This document shows positions 1-8,464 of a DNA stretch of 14,386 bases, one piece after another. Positions within the stretch are counted from its first letter, which is position 1, and every line of letters starts with the position of its first letter. The DNA is from Davidsoniella eucalypti (taxonomy: Eukaryota > Ascomycota > Sordariomycetes > Microascales > Ceratocystidaceae), in contig RMBW01000295.1 in NCBI GenBank assembly GCA_004009845.1, positions 3,472 through 17,857 of the forward strand, written 5' to 3'. The translations under genes and the position numbers were made by a program. The notes under the pieces were generated by a model. It made no database searches, was not told the origin of the DNA, and saw only the letters and a program-made list of their open reading frames with translations.

Positions 1-115
1 ATTGCATAGGAGTTATATTTTCCCATGTCCTAGATGCTTGGATAACCCAACAGCTAGCTGTTGTTTCCTTGTGGGCTAGCTTCCTACTTCATCTTCTGGA
101 TTCATTTGATCATGG
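1..115. other. Unassigned left flank
   Basis: This is the sequence outside the 3' LTR of element A. Plus frame 3 is open across the stretch, but its translation resembles nothing I recognise, and it does not look like the upstream part of the LINE found on the other side of element A. It contains a perfect 14-bp palindrome (AACAGCTAGCTGTT, 49-62) with no evident role. The last five bases (CATGG) do not match the five bases after the other LTR (CACCA). Confidence 0.5.
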
Positions 116-294
116 TGACACGAACTAGGAAGAGGCAATGGCAAGCAATCTAGAGTAAAGACTTCGATTGATACCGATGAAGGAGAAAGACTAATATCTG
201 TTGGAATACGGCGGGAATAGGTCCCTATTTATAACCGTTTATCTGGCTAAGTATCTTACTTAGCCAAATACCAACTGGGCCTTAGCCCCTGACA
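116..294 (-). repeat. Element A 3' LTR (179 bp)
   Basis: Identical over all 179 bp to 12230-12408. Read on the minus strand it begins TGTCAGGGGC and ends TTCGTGTCA, giving the TG...CA termini usual for LTRs. A G-rich polypurine tract lies immediately upstream in element sense. It contains the hairpin palindrome (244-266), the TATA box (227-233) and the self-priming segment (168-178), each matched in the other copy. Identity of the pair implies recent insertion or gene conversion. Confidence 0.95.
244..266 (-). promoter_or_regulatory. U3 palindrome of element A
   Basis: A perfect inverted repeat with two 10-bp arms, TGGCTAAGTA and TACTTAGCCA, around a 3-bp centre. It starts 29 nt into the LTR in element sense and ends 10 bp before the TATA box. 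The other LTR has it at 12358-12380. Element B has an equivalent palindrome at the same place, so it may be a dimeric regulator site or an RNA hairpin at the 3' end of the transcript. Confidence 0.75.
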
Positions 295-310
295 TTAGCC
301 CCCCCCCTCT
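295..310 (-). other. Polypurine tract of element A
   Basis: On the minus strand AGA plus nine G residues (307-299) is followed by CTAA and then the LTR start at 294. A purine run abutting the 3' LTR is the expected primer site for plus-strand DNA synthesis. Element B has the same form: G-run, four bases, LTR. Confidence 0.85.
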
Positions 311-316
311 CGGATG

Positions 317-1330
317 CTAACTATAATCTAAAACTAATACTAAAATACATTCTGCGCTAATAATGGGGATGGTGGGTGGGTAAAAAATGAGGCCCCCCCG
401 TAGGGGTGCATGAGATGGGCCCCCTGTATTGGGTAGGAAGTCAGCTGATGCTGCTCCAATTAGCGCGCGGTCTAAGAATATGCGCCATGCGAGGGTGTCT
501 TCGATATGTTTCACTGGTTCCCAAGTAGGGTCTTGGTAGCCGGACCACTTAACCAGTGCTTGTTCATGCCCACGGTATTTCCGTTGGCGGACAATTTCTT
601 CCACGCGGAATTCTCCTTCGGCTATAGCGTCGTCTCCGTATGCTTCCTCTCTTGAGACAGCCTCAGGTTCGTCGTCTTGGATAACCTGTGAGGGTAAGGG
701 GTTAGTCCCTGCGTGTCGTACCTTGCTGATGTGGAAGACTGGGTGGACTAGGCCTGGAATGTTAAGTCGGACTGCGTGGGTGCCTATCAGGCCTGTAACC
801 GTGTAGCGGCGAGCTAGCCAATCTAGCTTCTTAGAGGGTCTTTCGGAAGCGATGTTCTCGCATTTCAGGAGGACTATGTCTCCTATCTGAAACTGGGAGG
901 CTGGCTGGCGGCGGCGGTTAGCTGCTGTCTCCTGATAATCCTGTGCTGACGCCATGGCAACCTGTGCGAAACTGGTGGCGTCGCGGATTTTGTCTAGGAA
1001 GGCCTGGGCGTCGTGTACCGGGGACTGCGTAGAGGATGGTTCGCTAGTGGGAGATGGCTCGATGATGTCCATGTTGTAACCGTGTGTCGCGAAGAAGGGG
1101 GAGATGGCAGTGCTAGAGACGGTGCGGTTGTTTAGGGCGATCTGTGCTTGTGGAAGGAGATCCGCCCAGTTGTCCTGGGCGAAGGAACAGAAGATCCTGA
1201 GGAAGGTTTCAATCTCCTGGTTGCTTCGCTCCTGGGCACCGTCGGTTTGAGGGTGAAAGGCCGTAGAGAGGCGACGTTTGATGTTGAGACGGCGGCATGC
1301 TTCTCCCCAGAATAGTGATGTGAACTGGGG
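317..1330 (-). pseudogene. pol: Element A pol, segment 4: integrase end and chromodomain
   Basis: This minus-strand frame continues pol after an apparent 1-nt deletion in the G-run at 1327-1330. It carries the last integrase catalytic residue (Glu codon 1231-1229, in AQERSNQE), the integrase C-terminal region with a GPY/F-like block (KLDWLARRYTVTGL), and a chromodomain at about 620-480 (GEFRVEEIV ... ALVKWSGY ... TWEP). The residues expected for a methyl-lysine cage are present as F, W and Y. After the chromodomain the frame runs about 50 residues further, rich in G and P, and stops at 319-317, just before the polypurine tract. Chromodomains of this group are thought to steer integration to heterochromatin. 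The first Met (1072) is not a real start: the frame is open upstream to the break and matches element B's integrase there. Confidence 0.9.
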
Positions 1331-2592
1331 CCGCGGTCTGACACGATGGCTGAGGGAAAACCGTGGTGTGCGAATACGTGGGTGAATAGAGCGTCAGCTG
1401 TTGCTTTCGCGGAGGTGTCTGACATGGGGATAAGGATCTGCGACTTGGAGAGTCTGTCGGTGACGCCGAGGATGAATGTGCAGTGCTTGGAAGGTGGTAA
1501 GGGGCCAATGAAGTCCATGGCTAGCTCGGTCCAGTGGCGGTCTGGAACAGGAAGAGGTTTCAAGAGTCCGCGCTTCTGTTCCCGCCAATACTTGCTTTTA
1601 CCGCATGTAGTGCAGTTGGCTACGAATTGGCGTACATCGTTGGTGAGTCCTGGCCAGGAGTACTCCCGTGAAACTAGGTCCCGTGTGATTTCGCGGCCAG
1701 GGTGTCCAGACAAGTGTGAGTCGTGGATAGTCTGGATTAGCTTGGTGCGGAGGGGTTCAAAGCGAGGGATCCATAGTCTGTTACGCCAGCGTAGGAGGCC
1801 TCGGTCGTCGATGGAACATTCGCTGATTTGCCATTGGAGGCCCCATGCTGAGGGGAATGATCTGGCGCCATCGAGGACAAGGGATCGTGCAAGCCACCAT
1901 CTATTATTGGTCTGCAGGGCTTGTGTCCATAGTGAGGTGAGGTCGGCGTCCCCGAAGGGTGAGGGGAGAGTGGACTGTGTGGCTATTTCGTCTGAGGGAA
2001 TGTCGACGTCCGGGATGTTGGACCAAAGGGCGTTGACAACTACTAGGTTGTCTCCTGCTGTTGCGGGGGCGAGGAGTTGGTGTACTCTACTCATGAGCCT
2101 GTCGTCATTGGCATCCTTGGGCATGTCCTGGTCCCTGCGCGATAGTGCGTCGGGGATCACTTGGTCTGTTCCAGGACGGTGTTTAAGCTCAAAGGAAAAG
2201 TCCGACAGTTCGTATCCCCAGCGGCGCTGCCTTTCTGCTAAGGACCTTTTGGTCCTGAAGAACTCCAGGTTGCGATGGTCGGTGAAGACCGTGAAGTGTA
2301 TACCTAGCAGGAAGTGTCTCCACTGACGAATGGACCAGTAGATAGCCAGCATTTCCTTGTCATGGATGGGATAGTTGGATTCTGCTGGCGTGAGTTTCCT
2401 AGATAGGAAGGCAATGGGGTGGTGATGTCCGTCAGGGCCGCGCTGGGTGAGTTCAGCGCCTAGAGCATAGCCTGAGGAGTCGGCGGAGAGGATTGTTTCC
2501 CTGTCAGGGTCGTAGGGGGCTAGTAGAGGAGGAGAGATGAAGGCATCCTTGATGCTGTGGAAGGCCTGGTCGCAGGCAGGGGACCAAACAAA
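1327..2592 (-). pseudogene. pol: Element A pol, segment 3: RNase H and integrase core
   Basis: The middle frame of pol, between two apparent 1-nt deletions. It begins in the connection between RT and RNase H, carries the RNase H start (ADSSGYALGAEL, Asp codon 2481-2479; DKEMLAIYW; FTDHRN), the integrase HHCC zinc domain (HDSHLSGHPGRE ... NCTTCGKSK) and the first two DDE aspartates (MDFIGPL, Asp codon 1515-1513; SDRGP, Asp codon 1338-1336). Just after SDRGP the frame is lost: four C residues stand where element B has five (GGCCCCCAATTT), and the remaining 75 or so residues to the stop at 1132 are out-of-frame readthrough. The residues match element B's pol closely, including the LLKPLPVP linker. 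As written, the integrase core is separated from its glutamate. Confidence 0.9.
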
Positions 2593-2836
2593 GGGGTGTC
2601 CTTTTTAGTTAGGTTGGTTAATGGCGCAAGGGTGTCGGATATGCGCGGGACGAAGTCCCTATAGAAGTTTATGAAGCCAATAAAGCGGCGGAGTTCGGTT
2701 AGAGTGTAGGGGCGCTCCCAATTACGAATGGCTTCAGTCTTTTCGGGGTCTGCCCTTATGCCGATACCAGGGCCGACTAGGAAGCCTAGGAACTTGATCT
2801 CCTTGGCTGCGAACTCGCACTTCTTGATGTCGAGTT
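2590..2836 (-). pseudogene. pol: Element A pol, segment 2: end of RT
   Basis: This is the piece of reverse transcriptase that lies past the element B insertion. It reads DIKKCEFAAKEIKFLGF ... RRFIGFINFYRDFVP, the RT thumb and connection region, and aligns directly with element B at about 6085-6310. It follows in frame from the RT segment at 8838-10050 when B and one GAGTT are set aside. At 2590-2593 a run of three T (minus strand) stands where four are needed to reach the RNase H frame, so the frame passes into about 25 unrelated residues and stops at 2520. The upstream part of this open frame (3026-2837) is LTR sequence of B, not pol. Confidence 0.9.
2832..2836. repeat. Target site duplication of element B, left copy
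   Basis: GAGTT directly before the left LTR of B is repeated as GAGTT directly after the right LTR (8833-8837). A 5-bp duplication is normal for Ty3/Gypsy integrases and fixes the boundaries of B. Confidence 0.95.
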
Positions 2837-2863
2837 TGAAAGGATCTAGGACCCAATCTTGTT

Positions 2864-2885
2864 GGCTGTGGTATCTACCACAGCC
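2864..2885 (+). promoter_or_regulatory. U3 palindrome of element B
   Basis: Perfect inverted repeat with two 10-bp arms, GGCTGTGGTA and TACCACAGCC, and a 2-bp centre. It lies 28 nt into the LTR and ends 12 bp before the TATA box; the copy in the other LTR is at 8669-8690. Element A's palindrome has the same outer and inner bases (GGCT..GTA / TAC..AGCC) at nearly the same LTR position. Confidence 0.75.
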
Positions 2886-2897
2886 GTTACTTTTGTC

Positions 2898-2904
2898 TAT
2901 ATAA
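2898..2904 (+). promoter_or_regulatory. TATA box of element B LTR
   Basis: TATATAA at LTR position 62, which is exactly the LTR position of TATAAAT in element A. It precedes the self-priming segment, the predicted 5' end of the RNA, by 56 nt. The repeat copy is at 8703-8709. Confidence 0.7.
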
Positions 2905-2953
2905 GGAGGCCGTCTCCCCTCCTTATTCTTGTCTAGTTCTTCTCTTCCCTCTC

Positions 2954-2965
2954 TATCTTCTTTAA
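2954..2965 (+). promoter_or_regulatory. Self-priming segment / predicted 5' end of element B RNA
   Basis: TATCTTCTTTAA is the exact 12-nt reverse complement of 3030-3041, just downstream of the LTR. In Tf1-type elements the first bases of the transcript anneal to such a site and prime reverse transcription, so the R region should begin at or near 2954. The true start site is inferred. Confidence 0.7.
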
Positions 2966-3029
2966 CCTCGTCAAATACTATATCTCTTCTACTTCTGCAA
3001 GCCTCGTTCTCGTCGTAGATCGTCACACT

Positions 3030-3041
3030 TTAAAGAAGATA
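3030..3041 (+). other. Self-primed primer binding site of element B
   Basis: TTAAAGAAGATA begins 2 nt after the LTR end and pairs perfectly with 2954-2965 in the LTR. No TGG, as needed to pair with a tRNA CCA end, is present here. Both position and complementarity match the Tf1/sushi self-priming layout. Confidence 0.8.
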
Positions 3042-3348
3042 CCTGATTCTCTTATTGTTGACTGTTCAACACGATTCGTCTTGTCCTCTCTCTTTGCTTT
3101 CACTTTGTCAGATTCAGACAACTCCTTGTTATAACTCTCTTCGCACCCAAGACCATACTACAAAGTTTGGAATAAACTCTTTCTCTTAAGCCAGTTGACT
3201 TCTCGTTACTGCAGAACTTGTTTCTTGCGTCGTAGCGAGTTTTTCACGGTAAAGTTTGAGCGTTTTGGAAAAGCTTTACTGTTTGCTCTCGCTTGTGAGG
3301 AGTCTTTCACATTTAGTTGTGTAAACTCACATTTTGTCTGCCCCCACC
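3042..3348 (+). other. ATG-free leader of element B
   Basis: About 300 nt between the priming site and gag, with no coding sequence that I can support. From the predicted RNA start (2954) to 3348 there is no ATG at all; the first is the CCACCATG at 3349. This fits ribosome scanning to gag. A packaging signal could lie here, but I see no specific structure. Confidence 0.7.
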
Positions 3349-4872
3349 ATGATTTTCCTCAACTTTCTCCTCTTTTTTCTCGCTTTTTCCTTCCTGGGTT
3401 ACACCAGTCAGTGCTGTGCACGATGGTGCCAGGAACGTTACCCCGCCGGTTCGCCCGTCGTGCGTCATCAGCGCACCAGGCTACCCCGCTCTGCCCGTCG
3501 TTTGGTCCGCGCCCCAGGATGGTGCTATCTGTCCTTGTTTCGAAGATCCGCTCGGCCAGCTATCGCCAAACTCCTCGGCCCCTTCCCAACCGGGCCTCAA
3601 ATTGCATTACATGAGTCCTCGTTCCACGACCACTTGGGTCACATCCGTTTCTCCCTTTCTGTTCTGGTCGGCCATAGCGAGCCAGCCCACGCTCGTTTCG
3701 ATTCCGAGCCTGCTGCCCGTGCTCGTGTCCTTCGCTTCCTCTTCAACAATAGAATGTTGGGCATTGGAGCAGGTGCGTCAGACCTTTCGAGCTTCGAAAA
3801 CCAGCTCAAGGCTGAACACCTCCGCCAGCAGACTCTCGATGTGCAGATTTCCATTGCCGAAAAGGAAGTTCGGCTAGCTGAGTTACAAGCCAAACTGCCC
3901 CAGAAATCCACTACCAGATTCTCGTTACCTGATGCCTCCAAGTTCTCAGGAGACAAGCGGGAATATTCAGCCTGGAGGTGTGAAATGGAAGGCAAGATTG
4001 CTGCCGATGGAACCGTTATCGGCTCTCAACGGAATATCTGCTCCTATATCTACTCGCGACTTTCGACAAAAATTATGATGCAAATCGAACCATGGTACAA
4101 GCAAGTCCAATTGCAGTCCCGGCCGTACGAGGAATTCCTTGCTGAGCTGGACAAGATGTTCATTGACCCCCATGTTACGGTCAGAGCGTTGGAAGAGCTC
4201 CACGAGCTTCGGCAAGGCCGCAAAGAACCATTTTCCGACTTCATCCAACGGTTCCAAAAGCTCCGCCTGCTAGCTGGGGTCACTGTCGACGTACACAGCA
4301 TCGGGTATCTCTCCAGAGCAATCTACCCCGATCTTGCCCGACGTGCTGACCATGCGTTCGACGCAACCCGGCTGGAACAAGTCATCAATGGTCTGCAGCG
4401 TGCCGCTACTCGCATGGAACTGCATCCGTTCGCACCCAGCCAGCCCCCCTCAAGCAGTCATCATTTTCCAAGTCGTCCACCCAGGTCGTCTAACAACCCT
4501 CATGTTTTGTCCCCCACTCCCCGTCCATCAGTCGACTCTGACGCCATGGACTGGGTCCCCTCTCGTCGTCTTGCCACAACGGATCGTCCAGCCAACTCTG
4601 AACGCCCCGCCAGGCTAACTGCTGCGGAAAAGGAGAAGCTTAAGGCAGAAGGCGGTTGTTTCCGCTGCAGACAAATTGGCCATACCTACCACAACTGCCC
4701 TACTCTCCGCCCGGCTGTTGTCAGAGCACAGGCTGCCGCTACCCAACCCATTGCCACGTCCTCTGGTGAGTCAGAAGTTTCGCAGAGACTAGCTGCCCTC
4801 GAACAAGCCCTGTCCAACCGCGCTGTCATCCTGTCCGACAACTACTCTGAAGACGGCGAGACGGATTTTTGA
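3349..4872 (+). CDS. gag: Element B Gag polyprotein
   Basis: A 507-residue structural protein that should form the virus-like particle. I start it at ATG 3349 because it is the first ATG of the RNA and sits in CCACCATG; the open frame begins a few codons earlier without ATG. Residues 1-20 are strongly hydrophobic (MIFLNFLLFFLAFSFLGY), like a signal or membrane anchor, which is odd for Gag. Residues about 57-83 form a block beginning GWCYL and ending LLGPFPTGP, shared with element A, followed by FHDHL. Next comes a probable coiled coil (AEHLRQQTLDVQISIAEKEV), a retrotransposon Gag capsid domain (SKFSGDKREYSAWRCEME ... LRQGRKEPFSDFIQRF), and one CCHC zinc knuckle (CFRCRQIGHTYHNC), then an acidic tail. 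It ends GAT TTT TGA at a likely frameshift site into pol. The frame is intact. Confidence 0.92.
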   Translation: MIFLNFLLFFLAFSFLGYTSQCCARWCQERYPAGSPVVRHQRTRLPRSARRLVRAPGWCYLSLFRRSARPAIAKLLGPFPTGPQIALHESSFHDHLGHIRFSLSVLVGHSEPAHARFDSEPAARARVLRFLFNNRMLGIGAGASDLSSFENQLKAEHLRQQTLDVQISIAEKEVRLAELQAKLPQKSTTRFSLPDASKFSGDKREYSAWRCEMEGKIAADGTVIGSQRNICSYIYSRLSTKIMMQIEPWYKQVQLQSRPYEEFLAELDKMFIDPHVTVRALEELHELRQGRKEPFSDFIQRFQKLRLLAGVTVDVHSIGYLSRAIYPDLARRADHAFDATRLEQVINGLQRAATRMELHPFAPSQPPSSSHHFPSRPPRSSNNPHVLSPTPRPSVDSDAMDWVPSRRLATTDRPANSERPARLTAAEKEKLKAEGGCFRCRQIGHTYHNCPTLRPAVVRAQAAATQPIATSSGESEVSQRLAALEQALSNRAVILSDNYSEDGETDF

Positions 4873-4897
4873 TTGCCCGGGAAAAGTCGCTCCCCGG
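4866..4897 (+). promoter_or_regulatory. Probable -1 ribosomal frameshift site, element B
   Basis: Gag ends GAT TTT TGA. The run of five T (4866-4870) allows a slip into the -1 frame, which is open from there through the protease DSG motif. After a 6-nt spacer there is a 5-bp GC stem (CCGGG 4877-4881, CCCGG 4893-4897) with an 11-nt loop. Element A has the same T-run, a 5-nt spacer, a 6-bp stem and an 11-nt loop. It is not a classical heptamer, so frameshifting is inferred. Confidence 0.65.
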
Positions 4898-5040
4898 TGT
4901 AAGTACACAGCAAGGAGATCTGATAGCCCAAGAAAAGATGAATGCGCAAGGATTGTATTTAGATGTCAGTTTAAATAAATATAGTACTCGTGCCTTCATC
5001 GATTCTGGCTGTCTCTGCCTAGCTGCTGTACCCCCGCCCT
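4866..5040 (+). pseudogene. pol: Element B pol, segment 1: N-terminus with protease active site
   Basis: This is the start of pol in the -1 frame relative to gag. It carries a short linker (REKSLPGV), an internal ATG at 4938 and the aspartic protease site AFIDSGC, with the active Asp codon at 5001-5003. The linker is similar to element A's (RDKSRPD) even upstream of the ATG, which suggests translation by readthrough from gag, not by initiation at 4938. After VPPPL the frame meets TGA at 5040-5042. One missing C in the run at 5037-5039 explains this: with it, the spacing from DSG to the next conserved block (PPLID) equals that of element A, at 37 residues. As written, the protease is cut from the rest of Pol. 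Confidence 0.85.
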
Positions 5041-8000
5041 TGTGAAGTATGCTGAAGTCACTGCTCCGATTACCCCTCGAATGGTTGAGCAGGTGTCTAC
5101 TTCACAAGACCCACCACTTATTGACAAAATAGCCAAGTTCTCCCTCTCTATTGATGACCATACCGAAACCCTTTGGGCGTACGTTATCCCCGGTCAGCTT
5201 GAAGATTTAATTCTCGGGCAACGTTGGCTCCTCGACCATGACATTCATTTAACCCCGAACTCAGGACCAATTGTTTTGCCAAAATCTTCAGAGATGGATG
5301 CTGCTGTTTTTCAGAAGCTGGCGACCACCGAGAAGTTGACCATTTACGCAGTCACTGCTAAGGACGTCGCCGATGCGCTCGAAGCCAAGGACAAGGAACG
5401 ACCGCCGGTTCCCAACTGGTTGAAGCCGGTGGCTTCTGCCTTTGAGCCGAAGCGCGCAGTCGAGTTACCACCTCATCGCCCGGGTGTAGATCTTGAGATC
5501 CAACTATTAGAAGGAAAGTTACCCCCTCCCCAGTCCCTTAGATCTATGTCTCGGCTAGAGCTCCTTGCTCTTCAGAAAGTTCTGGACGAGCTTATGGAAG
5601 CTGGCCGCATTCGTGACACGAAGTCTAACGTTGGTGCTCCAGTATTGTTCGTTCGTAAACCAGGCGGCGGTATCAGGTTCTGTGTCGATTATAGGGCCAT
5701 CAACGCTATCTCCAAGAAGGATGCATACCCTCTCCCGCGTATCCAAGATACCTTACGCCGGATTTCCGAAAGTAAATGGGTTACCAAACTGGATGTTATA
5801 GCCGCCTTTCACCGTATCAGAATCGCCCCTGGCTCCGAAGAACTCACAGCATTTCGTACGCCGCTGGGTGCCTTTGAATGGACCGTAGTTCCTTTTGGCC
5901 TTTCCAATGCACCTGCCGCTTTCCAGCGTTACATCAACAGCGTGCTACGAAAATGGCTGGGTATAAACTGTGATGCCTACATCGACGACATAGATGTAAC
6001 TTCCAACGGGACTTTGGAGGAACACAAGAAGCTAGTCCTGGAGATTGTCTCTGCTTTAGATGCTGCTGGCTTACAGCTTGACCTGCGGAAATGTGTATTC
6101 GCAGCGAAAGAAATCAAGTTCTTGGGTTTCATTGTTGGACCTAGTGTCGGCATTAAGGCCGACCCCGAGAAGACTGAAGCCATCCGCAACTGGGAGCAGC
6201 CGAAGACTCTGAAAGGACTACGCGGATTTTTGGGTTTCATTAACTTCTATCGAGACTTTGTTCCTCATGCCTCCGCCATCTTGTCTCCGCTGGTTGCCCT
6301 TACCAAGAAAGATGTGCCGTTCGACTGGACGCCTGAGTGCTCCAAGGCTTTTGAGGAAATTAAGTCCGCGTTTATTTCTCCCCCGGTGCTAGCACCTTTC
6401 GATCCTGACCGAGAAACCGTAGTGTCCACAGACGCTTCTGGATACGCCCTTGGTGCTGAACTATCACAACGAAGCCCCGACGGCCTATTCAGACCTGTTG
6501 CGTTTTTATCTCGCAAGCTCTCTCCGGCAGAAGCCAACTATCCTATTCACGACAAGGAAATGCTGGCTGTCTACTGGGCAATCCGTGAGTGGCGTCATTT
6601 CCTGCTTGGAACCGAGTTTGTAGTATACACTGATCACTTGAACTTGGAATATTTCCGCACGAAACGCATTCTCGGTGAACGACAGAGACGCTGGGCCTAC
6701 GAACTGTCAGATTTCTCCTTCTCTCTCCGCCATCGTCCTGGCACTGCTCAAGTAGTTCCTGACGCCCTTTCACGACGGGATCAGGACATGCCACACGACG
6801 CCACCGACGACAGACTAGCCAGCCGAGACCACCAAATGCTGAAAACGCTTCCCGGCAGTCCTGACTTGGTCGTTGTTGGCGCTATGTGGGCACAGGACCC
6901 AGACAAGGACATTTCTACAGACGAACAAGTTCGCACCACGGTATTAGTGTCTCCATTTCAAGACCCAGAACTGTCCCAGCTCTGGATGGACGCACTAAAG
7001 CACAACAACCGTTGGTGGCTTGCTCGTGATCTCGTCAAATCAGGTGCACGAACTTTTCCTCCCGCTTGGGGACTGCAATGGCAGATCAGCGAATGCCGAC
7101 TTGACGATAAAGGTTTACTCCGCTGGCGCGACCGCTTATGGATTCCACGTTTTGAACCCCTCCGCACTAAATTAATTCAGAACATTCACGATTCTTATTT
7201 GGCAGGCCACCCTGGTCGTAACATTACCCGCGATCTGGTCTCTCGAGAATATGCTTGGCCTGGATTAACTTCGGACGTGCGCAGGTTTGTTTCGAATTGC
7301 TCTACTTGTGGTAAAAGCAAGATTTGGCGCGAACAAAAACGTGGTTTACTTAAGCCGTTGCCAGTGCCAGCACGGCCCTGGACAGAGCTGGCCATGGACT
7401 TTATTGGCCCTCTACCAGAGTCCCGCGGCTGCACAGCAATCTTAGGAGTCACCGATCGTCTTACCAAGTCGCAAGTGTTGATTCCAATGAAGTCTACCTC
7501 CTCTCGTGATACTGCAGAGGCCCTTCTGGTAAACGTATTCTCCCATCATGGATTTCCCTCAGCAATAGTTTCTGACCGTGGCCCCCAATTTGCGCATTTA
7601 TTTTGGGGAGAAGTTTGCAGGCGCCTAGGCATCAAGCGACGTTTGTCCACCGCTTTCCACCCACAAACCGACGGAGCCCAAGAAAGAAGTAATCAGGAAA
7701 TCGAAGCCTATATTCGCAACTTCTGTTCTTTTGCTCAAAACGACTGGGCAGATCTCCTGCCGCAAGCGCAGCTTGCTCTCAACAACAGGATCGCATCAAG
7801 CACCGGCATGTCCCCCTTCTTCGCCAACCACGGTTTCAACATCGATATCATCGAGCCGTCGACTCAAGGGCTGCCTGCTTCTGCTGGATCTCCAGTCGAG
7901 GGTGCACAGCAGTGGCTAAGCAAGCTACGCGATGCCATGGCCTTTGCCCGCGCCTCTCTTGCTGCTGCTCAAGAAGCGCAGGAGAGAGCCTCGAACCGCC

Positions 8001-8464
8001 ACCGTCAGCCAGCTGAGAAGTTCCATGTGGGTGATACAGTGTATCTTAGTACTAAAAACATTTCCACAGCTCGTCCCTCTCGCAAACTCGATTGGCTAGC
8101 CAAACGCTACAAAGTCACAGGACTAGTAGGTAGCCACGTGGTCAAGCTCAATGTCCCAGGCAACATTTGGCCAAGTTTTCATGTCAGCATGGTGCGCCGA
8201 GCCGCTAATAATCCGCTCCCCTCTCAAGTCTTACAAGATGATGAGCCGGGGCCGGTGACGGAGCGTGAAGCAGCTTCGAATCCTGACCTGGTAGCTGGCG
8301 AATGGAGGGTAGAGAGTATTTTAAAGACACGTAAAAATCGACGAGCAGAGCAGGCGTTAGTCAAGTGGTTAGGTTACGAAGACGCTACCTGGGAACCCCT
8401 CATTCACGTTAAGGATACTTTAGCTTGGAAAATCTTCGCAGAGGCGAATGGTCGCTCGGATTGA
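5040..8464 (+). CDS. pol: Element B Pol: protease end, RT, RNase H, integrase, chromodomain
   Basis: A long uninterrupted frame of about 1,140 residues that copies and integrates the element. In order: the rest of the protease (ILGQRWL, about 5212); RT with VDYRAIN and the catalytic YIDD (5978-5989); RNase H with Asp 6431, Glu 6557 and Asp 6632 codons; integrase zinc domain HHCC (7187, 7208, 7298, 7307); integrase DDE core (Asp 7397, Asp 7574, Glu 7682 codons); GPY/F-like block (KLDWLAKRYKVTGLVG); and a chromodomain at about 8296-8437 (GEWRVESIL ... ALVKWLGY ... TWEP) with W, W, Y at the expected cage positions. After YIDD comes IDVTSNG, where IDVTS replaces the more usual hydrophobic ILIYS. 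The GTG at 5042 is not a real start; the frame joins the protease segment upstream. Confidence 0.95.

Larger units (their letters stand above)
2837..3027 (+). repeat. Element B 5' LTR (191 bp)
   Basis: Identical over 191 bp to 8642-8832. It begins TGAAAGGATC and ends GATCGTCACA, with TG...CA termini, flanked outside by GAGTT and inside by the self-priming site. It contains a palindrome (2864-2885), TATA box (2898-2904), a small inverted repeat (AAGGAGG ... CCTCCTT, about 2903-2925) and the predicted start of R (about 2954). Confidence 0.97.

Noticed and set aside
49..62. Perfect 14-bp palindrome in the left flank
   Set aside because: It is short and isolated, with no partner copy or linked gene to suggest a function.
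1346..2326. Long plus-strand open frame of 326 codons
   Set aside because: It is the antisense of element A's RNase H and integrase coding region, which carries clear catalytic motifs on the minus strand; the plus-strand protein has no recognisable domain.
3028..3041. tRNA primer binding site
   Set aside because: No TGG occurs after the LTR, and the site pairs perfectly with the element's own LTR instead.
3349..3420. Envelope-like or secreted protein read from the hydrophobic N-terminus
   Set aside because: The same intact frame continues into the Gag capsid region and a CCHC knuckle, so it is part of Gag, and no separate envelope gene exists in either element.
5042..5044. GTG as a separate start for element B Pol
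   Set aside because: The protease active site lies just upstream in another frame, and alignment to A shows the two pieces belong to one protein split by a missing base.
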